A DNA stretch of 64,000 bases from Diphasiastrum complanatum (GCA_029204225.1 CM055099.1:53894454-53958453), one strand, 5' to 3'; shown: positions 46,427-58,116, counted from the first letter of the stretch. Numbers and translations are program-made. Notes: generated from the letters alone by a model not told the origin.

Positions 46427-48544
46427 TGAATCTGAGATCGGGATGATAGCAAATCAGGCACCACACCTTCCCAGATTAGCAGCTGTGCAACAAGAGGCAG
46501 AATCAGAACCAACACCAATGGATCCAATGAGCCAACCCGTACCTATCGCACCCTTGCATGCAGTTCGGAGAGCACCACAGATGGAGATACTAAAATACGA
46601 TGGATCATCAGATCCCATCCGATTCCTCCAGATCTACGAGCAAGCTTGTGAAATCTACGACGAACGGACACCTGCAGAGAAGCTGATGCTATTTCCTATG
46701 TACTTACTTGCAGTGGCTCAGGATTGGTTTTTTAACCTATCAGAGGAAGAGAAATCCACCTGGGAAGCGGTTAAAGCGGCTCTCAATATGCGCTTTAAAC
46801 CAAGAAAGTTCCTGGAAGACCTGTTTTTCCTGCTAAGCAAAGTCAAGATGGGAAAACAAGAAAGGGTCCGGGACTATATTGAATGGGTCAAACATCTACG
46901 ATCCGAGTGCAGTGCAGCCTCGATCATGCGGTGATCATGTGGTTCCTAGCCAGATTACCACGAAGCATCAGAAGAGAACTGAAACGACGGGAGCAGTACG
47001 CTACTCTACAAGAAGCTATGGAAGATGCCATCAGGGAAGAGGATGAGGGATCTGATGACGAATATCCTTCCACCCACACTCCTACTCTCTCGATCACATC
47101 GTCATCATCAAACGCATCCGCTCTATCCACAGGACTGCTGTTGGAGCAAATGACAAAATTACACAAACAACAGATGGAGCAACTTACGGCGCAGTTTGAC
47201 CAGAAACTGAAGGCCTTATAGGGAACTATAGCAGTAACTCCACATCAACCGGAACCAAACCAGCTACAATATCCTCGACGAGAAAATGTATGGTGTTCAG
47301 TATGCACGCAAAAACATACAACGAACGAGTGTCCAATCCTAAAGCAAAATCTGAGACTGACACATACATTCTACCATCTGTGCAATGCAACATCGCACAA
47401 TACGACATTTTGCCCGTTTAACCCCAGGGTTGCTCAACAAAAGAGAAGTCCTTATCAGACTTCCTATCCTTATCATCAAGGGGCACCTAACGCGGCACCA
47501 AGGTACGGCGCACCCAATCAACCACAACGCATGGCCTTACCGGCTCCACCAGGGCCAGCCAATCAACAAGTGGCCCATGTAAACCTGACAGCAGCGGAAC
47601 AAGAAATGCAAATGCCACCTCAACTTGAGCAGCAGCAGTGGTACAAACCAGATGAACCATTTATGGATCCTGCCATAAATGAGTATGTTTTGGCCTATGC
47701 AGCTCAAACTCAACGTCAAGGTGGAAGAAATTATGACTGCTACTGATGCGACGAAGGACATAGAATTGCAAAATGTCCCTACAAGGGACAATATACAACC
47801 TCTTGCCGAGATTGCGGTTATGGACATTGTTTCAAGAATTGTCCATTTAAACCTAGAACCAGTGCACCTCTTAGCCTCATTGCCATACAGCAACCATTCG
47901 TTCCAGTGGGGATGCCATCGAAAGGTCGACAAGACCACGCTCCTGTGTTAGTTGTTACGCGAGCACAGAAGAGGAAGGAAGTGGCTCCCTCACCACCACC
48001 ATCGGTCACTGACGACCAATCCTCAACTTCAGCGCCATATCCAAATGTGAGGGAAGAGAGAAGACAGTACCAGAAAATAAGACACTGGGTACAAAAAGCA
48101 CAAGAGGAGGAAAAAGAACAAGAACAAAACAATCCCACAGAACCTCCAGGCAGCGTCGAACGGGAACCGCAAGCGGGCTCACCACTGCGCACTGATCAGA
48201 ATGATCGGTTACACCAACATGGACCACCTTTTCACATGGTGGAGCCCGAGGAACCACGCACTGAAAGGCTCACACTTTTGCTGTCAAGCCATGTTAGTTT
48301 ACCACTCGGAGAACTACTGCGGATTGCACCACAAGCGAAAAGCCTTCTAGCTGAATGGGCCAAAGCGGATGAGGAGCCAATAGCACCTGAGCCCATATAT
48401 TGTGCGGGCTATGATGATCATTACGGAACCAAGAAGGTACCAGCTCAACCACCACAAAGGTCTGCTATGGCAAAAGTCTCAAGGATCGATCCACCCAAGG
48501 CACCTACGAATAAGAAGAATCAATTGAAGCAATGCTACAACTAG
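46427..48544 (+). pseudogene. Ty3/gypsy gag of unit S with four zinc knuckles and long C-terminal region
   Basis: The frame passes through capsid (MEILKYDGSSDPIRFLQIYE, LMLFPMYLLAVAQDWFFNLS, RVRDYIEWVKHLRSEC) with a frameshift near 46920 into LDHAVIMWFLARLPRSIRRE and a stop near 47220. Knuckles: CSVCTQKHTTNEC, YHLCNATSHNTTFC (first Cys lost), CY*CDEGHRIAKC (internal TGA) and CRDCGYGHCFKNC, arranged as two pairs ~110 residues apart with a Pro/Gln/Ala linker. A 212-residue frame (47906-48544) continues with Glu/Pro-rich sequence. Compared with R, about 15 bp are missing just after the ATG. Protease and most of RT are deleted after 48544. Confidence 0.85.
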
Positions 48545-50415
48545 GTGATTCGATAGAGTGACCTACCCGACAATAGCTATAGTAGACGTTGATATTCGCA
48601 ACCATGAGGCGAATGTCACAATAGTCCCAAAGAAAGACAACAAGGATGAACCCACCAAAATGACAAAAAAGTGCAAAAAGAAGGTGTTGGATTCTTTGAT
48701 TTAGGATGCATTGGTCTCAGCACCAATCTTACAACCACCCAATTGGTCCATTGAGTTCCACGTGCATACGAACGCATCGAAGTATGCAGTTGGAGCAGTC
48801 TTAACCCAGCCAGGTGAACACAAAAAGGATTTTCAAATTCGATTTGCAAGCCGACAACTCAGTGATATCAAAATGAATTATTCAACCACAGAGCGAGAAG
48901 CACTGGAAATGATCTCTGTGGTTAAGAAGTTTCGACACTATTTGATGGCCACACATTTTGCTTTTTATACAGACCATCAACCCTTGTTATATCTCATTAA
49001 TAAAACTTGCAACACTGGGAGAATCACCAGATGGCTCCTTCTGTTGTTAGAATTTGATTTTCGGATAGTAGTTCACAAGGGAAAACAACACTACATGGCA
49101 GATCATGTGTCACGAATCAAGGGAAAGGAGATTGCAACCCAACCCGACGATGAGCTGGCAGATGCTGCCTTAATTTACGTGGACACAGTACCAGAATGGG
49201 CTGCCGACATTTTTGAATATCTAATGTGGGGCCAACCAGACAAATCATTACCAAAGGCGGGACAACAGAAATTGATCTTGAAGGCTAGACCTTATCAGCT
49301 GATTGCCGGCCAGTTGTACCGAAGAGGTCCAGACGGAATTCTTCGGCGATGGAGACCACCCAGATCATTTCGCTTTCACATGAAGGCATGGGCGGGGGTC
49401 ATTTTGCATCTAACATTACAGTTCACAAGATCCTGCAATCAAGATGTTGGTGGCCAACAATTCATAAAGATATGGAGGAATACTTGAAAAAGTGCGATAT
49501 GTGCCAAAGGGCAAGGAGACCAACAAGATTGAACTATGATCTACTGCACCTAGTCTTAGCCCAAGCGCCATTCAAAAAATGGGGATTGGATTATATTGGT
49601 CCAATTCACCCTGCAGCAAGGACTTCCCAGGTTTGATACATAATCGTAGCCATAGACTACCTCACCAAATGGGTCAAAGCCAAGGCAGTAAGAGTAGCTG
49701 ATGCTAGGACCACTGCCAAGTTCCTTTATGAAAATATCATTGTGCGCTTCGGATGCCCAGTGGAACTAGTCAATAATCGCGGAAGCCATTTCATCAACGA
49801 GACCATCAAGATCCTTGTGATCCACAGAACCAGTATGCCTTATTATACTCGTGGTAATGGGCAAGCAGAATCATCCAATAAGATCATGTGTAGCGTGCTC
49901 ACGAAAACAGTTGAAGCTAGCAAATCAGATTGGGAACACAAGTTGCATGCTGCACTATGGGCATTCAGGATAGCATATAAAGGGAGCACTGATTAAACAC
50001 CCTTCCAATTGGTATATGGTCAGGGTGCTGTGATGCCAATAGAGTTTTTAGATCTTTCATTAAGGATTGCCACCGCGCAACGTCTTAATGAGTCCAAATA
50101 TCTACAGCTACGCCTTGAAGCTCTGCATAAATTTTGTGAAACACGCTTACTAGCTGTGCATGCACTGGCAGCTGAAAAGGAAAGACGCAAAGCGTAGCAT
50201 GATCGCAGATTACAAAAGAAGGATCCTCGTTCAGGAGATCTGGTCCTGATGTATAAAACCAAGGCGATCAAGGGGAAGCTGAAATTCATGGGCGAAGGTC
50301 CTTATAGGATCAAGAAATTCTTAATCATGGGGCCGTGAACTTAGAAAAGCTAGATGGGATGCCATTCGACACACCCATCAATGGTAGCCGATTGCACAAG
50401 TACTGGCCACCATAG
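48545..50415 (+). pseudogene. Ty3/gypsy pol of S: RT end, RNase H, integrase
   Basis: 48711-49487: RT end and RNase H (SAPILQPPNWSIEFHVHTNA, FASRQLSDIKMNYSTTEREA, FYTDHQPLLYLINK). After a frame change: integrase HHCC finger (HEGMGGGHFASNITVHK, CDMC) and core WGLDYIGPIHPA. The second catalytic motif reads LVNNRGSHFIN, with Asn where Asp is usual; the third, GQAESSNKIM, keeps Glu. The C-terminal barrel motif FMGEGPYRIKKF ends near 50310, and RLHKYWPP closes it at about 50415. Protease and the RT catalytic domain are absent between gag and 48700. Several stops. It cannot act alone. Confidence 0.88.
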
Positions 50416-51152
50416 TGAGACAAATCTAGATTGGGGTTGGCACGTTACAAAAAGCTAATCTGCTTAGCTGTCACTGCTAGATCTAAGGAGATCAAGCCAA
50501 ATCAATCTAAATCTATCAAGATCGGGAAAATTCATCAACATCCAAGGAGGATCCAGATCCTGATAGGATAAAACAAGAAGCAGATTATCAGATTGACTGA
50601 TGGATCTACTACCAAGAATCCATCAGAACTTTTAGAGCACTACCAACAGTCAGATCAAGCCTAGATGAAGCTGATTACCAGTTCACAAAAGTTAAAAATC
50701 AGAAAATCTCGAGATCTCATCAAAAAACACTCTAAAAGAGCACTTTTTTCATGATTTTTTGAGATTCTCTGGGACATAGCTCTTGAAAGTTGGACACTCA
50801 CCATATCTGACTTGGATGCATCCATGAAAATCTCTGCGAGAGTTCCTGATGGAGGAATCATCATTTTTTAGTGTATGCGAGAGTTCCCAGAAGCAGAATT
50901 TTCAGAACCCTCGTAGAGCATCAAGATCATCTTACCAACTCTTGCAAGGTGCCTAAATGAAATTAGAGCAGTGAAACTAGCCTGTCTACATGGTCTGATC
51001 TTGAAAATCCAATCACAGAAACAAGTTGTGCGAGAGATCAATTCCTGCGAGAGTTGAACCCTCGCAGACAGCCTGAACCCTCACAGAACCTTCGCATAGC
51101 AATCAAATCACCTTCTGAATTCTCGCAGACTTCTTTGAGGCCTTAGAATTTT
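50416..51152 (+). other. Non-coding interval after S pol, with GCGAGAGTT-type motifs
   Basis: No gene. The motif set of the leaders returns at 50820-51125 (CTGCGAGAGTTCC, ATGCGAGAGTTCCCAG, CCTGCGAGAGTTGAACCC, CCCTCGCAGACAG). Confidence 0.7.
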
Positions 51153-53138
51153 GTGAAGAAGGTGCCTGCCAAAATCTGGATAGAACTGAACAAGCGAAAG
51201 TGGATTTCACCGAATACGCACTCTAAATTCCGCTATATAAGCGCTGAATTTGAGTCATTTGTCACCTTTGCTAGCGAAGCTCTGCCAAAATTTTCACTGA
51301 AAATACCAAGTTTTTTGTTTTCGACCAAACTTCCTACCAGTTGTCATTTGCTCATATTAAACACCGATCTGCGCTCTGAACTACAATCATTGCCATCCAA
51401 CACTCATTATTCTCAGTTTTCTACTATTTTCACATCTTTTTTCCATTTTCCACCGTTTTTTCTACTTTTTCGACTTTTTCGACCACTAATCATCATTGTT
51501 AACATGGCCTCCTCATCCTTGAAAGACTCTGACGCCAAACAGGTGATCCAACGTGACATCCCCGAGGCCACGCAGATTTGGCCTCTACCCTCTGACACTA
51601 TGATCCAACCATGACTACAGACAGCCGGCCCACTCCTTGAAGCAATGGGTTTTTACCCGGCGCTCTTCCATTCTGACATTAACATGGGCCTCACCCTTCA
51701 CGCTTAAGCCTCGTTTCCACTTCCTGTACCAAGGTACCATGTACAAGGTCAGGATTAACGCCGACTCGATGGTCACTGTTGGCATTATGTCCGGTGATCA
51801 TCAACCCATCTCCCATCGCCACGCCAAAGCTCTGATCAAACCATTCATCACCCAAACCACACCAGAAATTCCCATCCAGACTAACAATGGTTACTTGACA
51901 GAAGCTATCATGGAACCCGTCATTCAGAGGGCTATGCATCTGTTGAATAACTTTCTGGTTATTTCAACATTTTGCAAGGACAGAATCCAGTCTACACTGT
52001 TGAGTCAGATAGTGGAATCCTTTCTGGAATTCCCTAATTGGCATAGCTTCTTTATTCGAGAACTAACCAACTCCATCAAAGTCAACAACCGTGAGCGAAT
52101 CACAACAGGCCCCATGTTGTGTAACTTTGTCTGCACACTTCTCGAGACAAAAGTGTACGATTTCCAACGTTCATCTCTCCTGTCTACCCTTGTGCCACAT
52201 ACTAACTTTTATCCACCATCTCAAGCATCTACCTCCTCCCAACCTGTAGTCATTAACACAACGGCCAACAAACGAATGCGTGGCGCTGCCTCTACATCCA
52301 CATCTCCACCTATTACCCAAAGACGTGTCTCCACTGCCGCACTAACCACTCCATCAACCACTGCCACTTTTTTGTAGCATCACCAGATCAGACTGACCCT
52401 ACCACCTCAGATGGCATCAGGACAAATGAAAACCTGATCGAAGACAATGATGACGGAATTCCACAAGTCGTTGGGGCCGATACAACACAAGGCCCTGCCG
52501 GTGCCAGGGTACCAGCCGTTCCCACGCATCTAACGACGACATACCAAACTCTAGGAAAATACATCCTGGATGCGGTAGTGGCCAAAGTTATTCTGAAAAG
52601 AAGAGTACTATATTTGTCAATGAGTAATACACAGCTACGAGCAGACCTCACCAAGCTGCAGCAAGTGATGAATTTGGCTTAGCAACACGAACAAGTAGGG
52701 CACCAGGAGATTGCCAAGCTGCAGCAGAAGGAGGAGGGCCTAAACAAATATATTCAAAGCCTCTCCAAAGCGCTGATTGAGACCTCCACAAAGGTGCGGG
52801 AGATTCAAGCTAAAGCATTTCAATGGCTTGCCCCCATCTAGGTGCAACTTACACTTTTGGAAGCAGAGAACATGCGCCTGGGGACAGAGGTCAAAGCCTT
52901 ACAAGACAAAAAGCTTGTCTGGTTAGCTCAATCTGCACTGGACACAAGGCCGCTTTCCCAATCAGAGATGAATCTTCTACGATGTCAGGTGCAAATTTAT
53001 AGCCAAACCCTCAACAGCTACCAGGCGAAGCTCAATAAGTATCGGACAAGCGCAACGCAAGAGCTCGCCCAGGCCAAGCAAGCCCTCAAGGCGTGCCGAA
53101 AATACATGGAAACGATGGTTACTCAAGAAGAACATTGA
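51153..53138 (+). pseudogene. Extra 3' ORF of the Tat/Athila-like element S, broken
   Basis: A likely start is ATG 51504 (MASSSLKDSDAKQVIQRDIP), 264 bp after a TATA-like TATATAA at 51234-51240; an in-frame ATG also exists at 51153. After a stop and a frameshift near 51715 the protein runs on through FHFLYQGTMYKVRINADSMV, AMHLLNNFLVISTFCKDRIQ and a Ser/Thr/Pro-rich stretch, to 52377. Beyond another frame change it ends in a long heptad-like region (NTQLRADLTKLQQVM, LTLLEAENMRLGTEVKALQD, AKQALKACRKYMET) to 53138. I see no signal peptide and no clear transmembrane segment, so an envelope role is not supported. Plant Tat/Athila elements do carry extra ORFs after pol. The 3' LTR is missing: copia P starts at 53140. 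Confidence 0.6.
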
Positions 53139-53139
53139 T

Positions 53140-54000
53140 CTACACCATCAAGGAGAAATCTAAGGCATTTGAGTGCTTTAAAGACTTTAAAACACTGGAG
53201 GAAAATCAAGCAAGATCAAACAAGTGCCAAGATCAAGGTGTTGAGGTCAGATCGAGGAGATGAGTATTGTTCTACCACATTCATAAACTTCTGCAAAGAG
53301 CACAGAGTTGCACATGTTGATACACCTCAATAGAATGGCATAGTAGAAAAAAGAATCAAACAATCGTAGAAGTTGGTAGAGCCATGATGACACATATGGG
53401 AGCTGTAGATTCTTTTTGGGGTGATGCATATAGTTTTATTGCAAAATAGAAGTCCAAAAAGTGCCTTACAAAATCATACTCCTAAGGAAGCATTTAGTGG
53501 GAAGAAACCAATAATAGATGGTTTTGGATGCAGGGTATATGTCTATATCCCTAAGAGTGAGAGGAGCAAGATGCAACCAAAAGCCTTTAAATACATCAAA
53601 TTTACAGGTTATGACAAACAAACCAAGTTATATCATTGCTATGATCCAATGGGTCAACACATGTACATTAGTAGAGATGTTGTATTTGATGAAGTTCACA
53701 GATTTGGTGATGCTAAAAGAGATAGTGATGATCTATCATGGATACTCATAGAGAATGAAGCTGGACAACCACCACAAAGTGAACCCATGGTCGAGGATGA
53801 AGGACATGGCATACCTCCCATCAATGAGGATAGATGGAGGAGAGACAAACCCTTTGGTATTGGCAAAGAGGAAGTGGATACAGAGAAGCGCAAGGAGAAG
53901 GACATTCCTTGGGATACAGACTCCCCTCGCAGTGGTTCACCTTAGTGGAAGCTATCCAATTGGTACACTAGATTGATGGAAAGTGCAAAATAGGAGGTAG
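53140..54000 (+). pseudogene. Ty1/copia element P: integrase
   Basis: The plus strand starts inside integrase with IYTIKEKSKAFECFKDFKTL (53140). LRSDRGDEYCSTTFINFC follows (53243; usual GGEY changed to GDEY), then TPQ*NGIVEKRIKQ with a stop. The open frame 53421-53945 has PKSALQNHTPKEAFSGKKPI, FGCRVYVYIPKSERSKMQPK, MYISRDVVFDEVHRF and a Glu/Pro-rich linker. The first catalytic Asp is lost by truncation. The join to gypsy S is within a few bases of 53139. Confidence 0.85.
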
Positions 54001-55001
54001 AGGAATCTATTAAGCAGGGAGAGTTGTGATGCTCCACGTGTGAAAGGAAGAAACCTAACTAATATCAAGTTAGCCTTGCACTTATGAGCCACATTGCCGA
54101 GTCTAGTGAGCCTTCTTGCTTTTAAGAGGCCAAGGAATAGAAGATTTGGCAAAAAGCTATACAGGAAGAAATTGACTCCATTAAATGCCACGATACTTGG
54201 GAGATAGTGGACCTTCTAGAGGGCAAGAGACCCATTGGTAACAAATGGGTGTATAAAATGAAGTTCAATGCCCATGATACCCTAGCAAAACACAAAGCAA
54301 GACTTGTGGTTAAGGGCTATGGACAAAACAAAGGCATTAACTATGAGGAGACGTTTGATTCTATAGCAAAATAGAATACACTTTGTACGACGATAGCATT
54401 GGCAACTTTGTTTGGATGGACTCTACATCAGATGGACGTGAAGTCCACTTTCCTAGATGGTACACTTGAAGAGGAAGTTTACATGTAGCAAGTCTTCGCT
54501 ATGTGAGAGGTACATCTACTGGTCTTATGTTTGATGGTCGGTCTGACATCTCAATATTATAGGGCTATGTTGATTCAAATTGGACATGTTGTGTTGATGA
54601 TAGGAAATCCACCATAGGTTATATCTTTCACCTTGGTAATGGTGCTTTTTCTTGGTCAAGTAAGAAACATGAGACAATTAGCTTATCTACAACAAAAGCT
54701 GAATACACAGTATTATGCTCAACCACATAGGAAGCAATATGGTTGAGAAGAATGTTAGAAGATATTGGCATTCCACAAAGTAAGCTAGAGCGCAACCTAA
54801 CTAGCAAAGAACCCTGTGTTTCATGCACACATAAAACACATTGAAATTGAATATCATTTCATTAGAGAGAAGGTGCTATCTAGTGAAATAGATGTGATGC
54901 ATTGCAAGATGGAGGACCAACTAGCAAATATATTTACTAAGCCTTTAACTATTGACAAGTTTGAGTTTTTTTTAAAGAAAAGCTATTTGTATGTAAGATA
55001 A
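54001..55001 (+). pseudogene. Ty1/copia element P: RT and RNase H with internal deletion
   Basis: RT start: KAIQEEIDSIKCHDTWEIVD, GNKWVYKMKFNAHDTLAKHK, MDVKSTFLDGTLEEEVYM (to 54488). Next comes directly LRYVRGTSTGLMFDG (54495), so the rest of the palm with YVDD and the connection are deleted. RNase H: GYVDSNWTCCVDDRKSTIGY, ISLSTTKAEYTVLCSTT. The tail is HIEIEYHFIREKVLSSEI, MEDQLANIFTKPLTIDKF in frame 54816-55001. Several stops. Confidence 0.87.
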
Positions 55002-55009
55002 ATTAGGAC

Positions 55010-55240
55010 TTAAGAGAGAGTGTCAGAGTAATTAAGTCTAGTCTTTGAGATGTATTTAGATAGTTGTGTGTTTTTTGAGATTCTTAACTTAGTAACTTTA
55101 GATCATGACCAATAAATAAATTTCAAAATGTTTCTATAATTGAATTACCTTATGGTTTAGTACCTTTTAGGTCAGTAGATCACATAATAAAACTAATTTC
55201 AAATATTCATTCTATCTCTAGATAACCGTATCGGTTTTTT
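55010..55240 (+). repeat. Polypurine tract and 3' LTR (start) of element P
   Basis: TTAAGAGAGAG (55010-55020) is followed by TGTCAGAGTAATTAAG at 55021, an LTR start. The LTR has no partner in the window; its end is placed loosely before gypsy RT coding begins. Confidence 0.6.
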
Positions 55241-55274
55241 TAGAATAAAGAAATCAAGATTACCAACAAGATTG

Positions 55275-55620
55275 AAAATTATCTTAAGATGAGCCATATA
55301 AGACACAATAAATCACCATGGAGTGCTCCTATTTTTTTGAAAGCGAAAAAAGATGGAGGCTTTTGGATGTGTATGGACTATAAATGGTTAAATAAGATAA
55401 CTATCTAGAACAAATATTCATTGTCCAAAATGAATGATCTGGTTGATTGCTTAGGTGGAGCTAAATACTTGATTTAGATTAATCTCGGAATCAGATACCA
55501 TCGGATTAAAATCAATCCTAGTGATGTGTTGAAAATTGGTTTTCAAATAAGGTTTGGACATTATGAATTCTTAGTACTATTTGCAACATTCCAACAAATA
55601 ACGCGATGACATTTGTTTTG
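55275..55620 (+). pseudogene. Ty3/gypsy reverse transcriptase fragment (Q)
   Basis: The plus strand reads SHIRHNKSPWSAPIFLKAKK, GGFWMCMDYKWLNKIT, LGGAKYLI then INLGIRYHRIKINPSDVL and FGHYEFLVLFATFQQIT. This is the first half of gypsy RT (fingers to palm). It contains two stops where consensus residues are expected and ends before the YxDD motif. Both ends are truncated. Confidence 0.85.
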
Positions 55621-55629
55621 AGACTTTGA

Positions 55630-55760
55630 CCATTCTCTTCATTCTCTTTGTTCTTGACTTCCATAGAAATATTTTGGATTGTCATTCATAGGTATACCTC
55701 TCATTCTCTTCATTTTATCCGTTCTCAACTTGCGTAGACATATTTTGGACTAATAGCTAC
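55630..55760 (+). repeat. Imperfect tandem repeat, two ~55-bp units
   Basis: Units at about 55631 and 55702 share CATTCTCTTCATT, then GTTCT(T/C)(G/A)ACTT and TAGA.ATATTTTGGA. They lie directly after the gypsy RT fragment. Confidence 0.65.
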
Positions 55761-55901
55761 ACATAATCGGAGACCAAGAGGAACCATTGATGCAATGAAA
55801 AAATTGCAGAAGATCAATGGATACCAAAATATATCGTAAATATCAATGGATCTTGATGCATCATTCCTCAAAAGGCTCTTTTGGAAAAGAAAAGATTAGA
55901 T

Positions 55902-55904
<3 letters not shown>

Positions 55905-55981
<77 letters not shown>
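55905..55981. repeat. (AT)n microsatellite
   Basis: A 77-bp pure AT dinucleotide run. It could extrude as a cruciform in AT-rich DNA. Confidence 0.97.
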
Positions 55982-55984
<3 letters not shown>

Positions 55985-56922
55985 GCTCTTGGAAAGACAA
56001 AATAATGGATTTCAAAGTATCAGCTACCTGTCAATTTATAACGAAAGTTTTAGTTCAACATGCTTATCTTCACAAAGAGCTCAACATTCAAGATTTGAAT
56101 CCAAATGATAGAAGAAAATGCAATTGTAAATATACAATCAGTATGTACATATTCAAATTTATAAGCATTTTCTTTATATTAAATTTTTCTTGTGATATTT
56201 TTGTTGGTTTTACATATTTGCATCTATCAAATTTCGTTGAATGGCATTCAGTTCAATAGATTGCAGGAATAATTAATGTCATACATTTTGATATCAGTAG
56301 TTTACAATATAAAGGTCGTTCTCCAAAATCCCTTTTAGAGTCAAGAGTTTTTTTTTTATGATCACACCTATATTCCTGATAAAAATAGTTTAGTGGGTAG
56401 ATTAGACTTCTACCATATTTTTCGAGTGATGAATGGATTTCTCATGATTCATCAATTTTAGAAAGTTTTTGATCTAGACTTTATATGGATATTCAGAGTA
56501 TATTAATATGTAGCACTGGTTCAAAGGATAATAGATTAAGTTGGTATCTACCTTTTACTATTTTTGTTGATTTTTTTTCCAAATGCAATGTTCGGCAAAT
56601 GAAAACAATATTTATTTGTAAGGACTTGAGTGATGAAATAATCACCGAGTTGTTGGATGATGGTTGGGATACGAAACAAAATCAGCAAGTTGAGTGCAGA
56701 GTATGTAACTCATCAATGACATTTAGATATCACATCAAAAAACAAATACTCACTTTGTTGTTGTATTGTAGAAGATGGATAAAATACAAAAATGAGCGGA
56801 AGCCACTTGATCAAGATTTTGCAATAAACCATCAAGAGCAACTTCAAATAACAGTGAAAACAAATGACAACATTCTTGTTATGGTTGAGGTTGAGGAAGA
56901 TTGGTGTCTCAATCACATTTGA
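55982..56922 (+). CDS. Unidentified gene fragment, ORF 56485-56922 with possible upstream exon
   Basis: The open frame of 145 residues (MDIQSILICSTGSKDNRLSW ... EVEEDWCLNHI) has balanced composition and two Cys pairs (ECRVCNSSM and the earlier CSTGSKDNRLSWYLPF context). It is preceded by ISHDSSILESF in the same frame after one stop. A shorter frame at 56005 (VSATCQFITKVLVQHAYLHK) ends near a possible GT site at 56141, and a TTGCAG acceptor lies at 56262-56267, so exon-intron structure is possible. No retroelement motif is present. I do not recognise the family; a captured or decayed host gene is one reading. Confidence 0.35.
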
Positions 56923-57672
56923 TCAGAACTAGACATGTTGCAATTCGATCTACCTCAGTACTATCAATTTTGATTGAATGGGGTAAAGGTACGTTATGCC
57001 ATAGGAAGATCATATAAAATACAAAGACATAGGAACAATTATAAATTCTGATAGAATCTAGTGCAGTATGCAGATCACATCAATCAATCACAATAGCCAC
57101 TCCTCACAAGCTCTCAAACATGGCAAAACAAAAGTTAATGGATTACTGATAAACATTATACATATAGGAAACACACTAACTGCATGAAAGGACAGGTGTC
57201 CTAAAATTGGCCTACCACATGCCAAACTATAATAAGGCCCAATATGGCCTAAATAATTGACAAACCCGAGACATGCCCTTGAGTATAACATAACAAAACC
57301 AAAATCCACTATACAGGCTAATTTCGTACCAATGTGGCTACTCGACTAATCCAAGTAGCCGGCTATGGGACCAATGCCTGATTGATATGACGATAGTGGG
57401 TTACATTTCGATCACTACTAAAAATAATAAACTAAATATCACATTTGAAGCTTATACTAATGAATCAGATTAGAACTGATTTCTAACTCTCTCCCTTAAG
57501 CTCAAATGTAATAAGAGGGAAAACCAATAATCTGTAACAACGTCTGGAGTATTCAAAAGATGTTATGCATATCCATGCTACACTAGACTTGACTCACACT
57601 CAAGCACACCAACAAACCACCAGGTTTGACTCACAAAGTATCACACAAAATACAATGCTCATACAAAGAGTC
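56923..57672. other. No gene recognised; possible minus-strand LTR edge
   Basis: The minus strand near 57500 reads CTTAAGGGAGAGAGTTAG, resembling a polypurine tract, but no TG start follows directly and no coding precedes it. The rest is unremarkable. Confidence 0.35.
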
Positions 57673-58116
57673 TGTTGAAATTGCCACTTCTAACTTGGTT
57701 GATATAATATATTAATCTTGAGATCTAGGCTCATCTCACACATGTGGAGCCTGTTCCCACGTGTGAAAGGATGCACAAAATATACTTGTAAATAGTTAGA
57801 TTCATTTTGGTTCAATCTACACAAGTGTGAACTTGATTTGTGGCTAGAATCTAAGAAAAAGTCACTTTGACCAATTTTTATATAATTAGCTTGCACTTCC
57901 ATGTGAATGAGTAAATGCTCCCACATGTCAAGTTGTTGTTTACGCATGTGGATTAGGTTGTAGAGGATAGGATGTAGATATTCCACTAGACCCTATTTTG
58001 TAGGAAATATTCCTATTTTTGTGGAGACTAGCTTTTGGTTTCTAGCTAGTTGTGAGAAGTCAACTTTGGATATTTGGGCATATTTGGCTCCTATTCCTTG
58101 TTTTAGAAAATCAACA
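57673..58116 (+). repeat. 5' LTR of copia remnant K
   Basis: The 444 bp start TGTTGAAATTGCC and end AAAATCAACA directly before the primer site. Inside are TATATAA (57879-57885) and the motifs CACACATGTGG (57737) and CACGTGTGAAAGG (57759). The last 11 bases equal the LTR stump of element D. Confidence 0.75.

Noticed and set aside
51153-53138. Envelope gene of an endogenous retrovirus-like element
   Set aside because: Position fits, but I see no signal peptide, furin-type site or clear transmembrane helix; called only an extra ORF.
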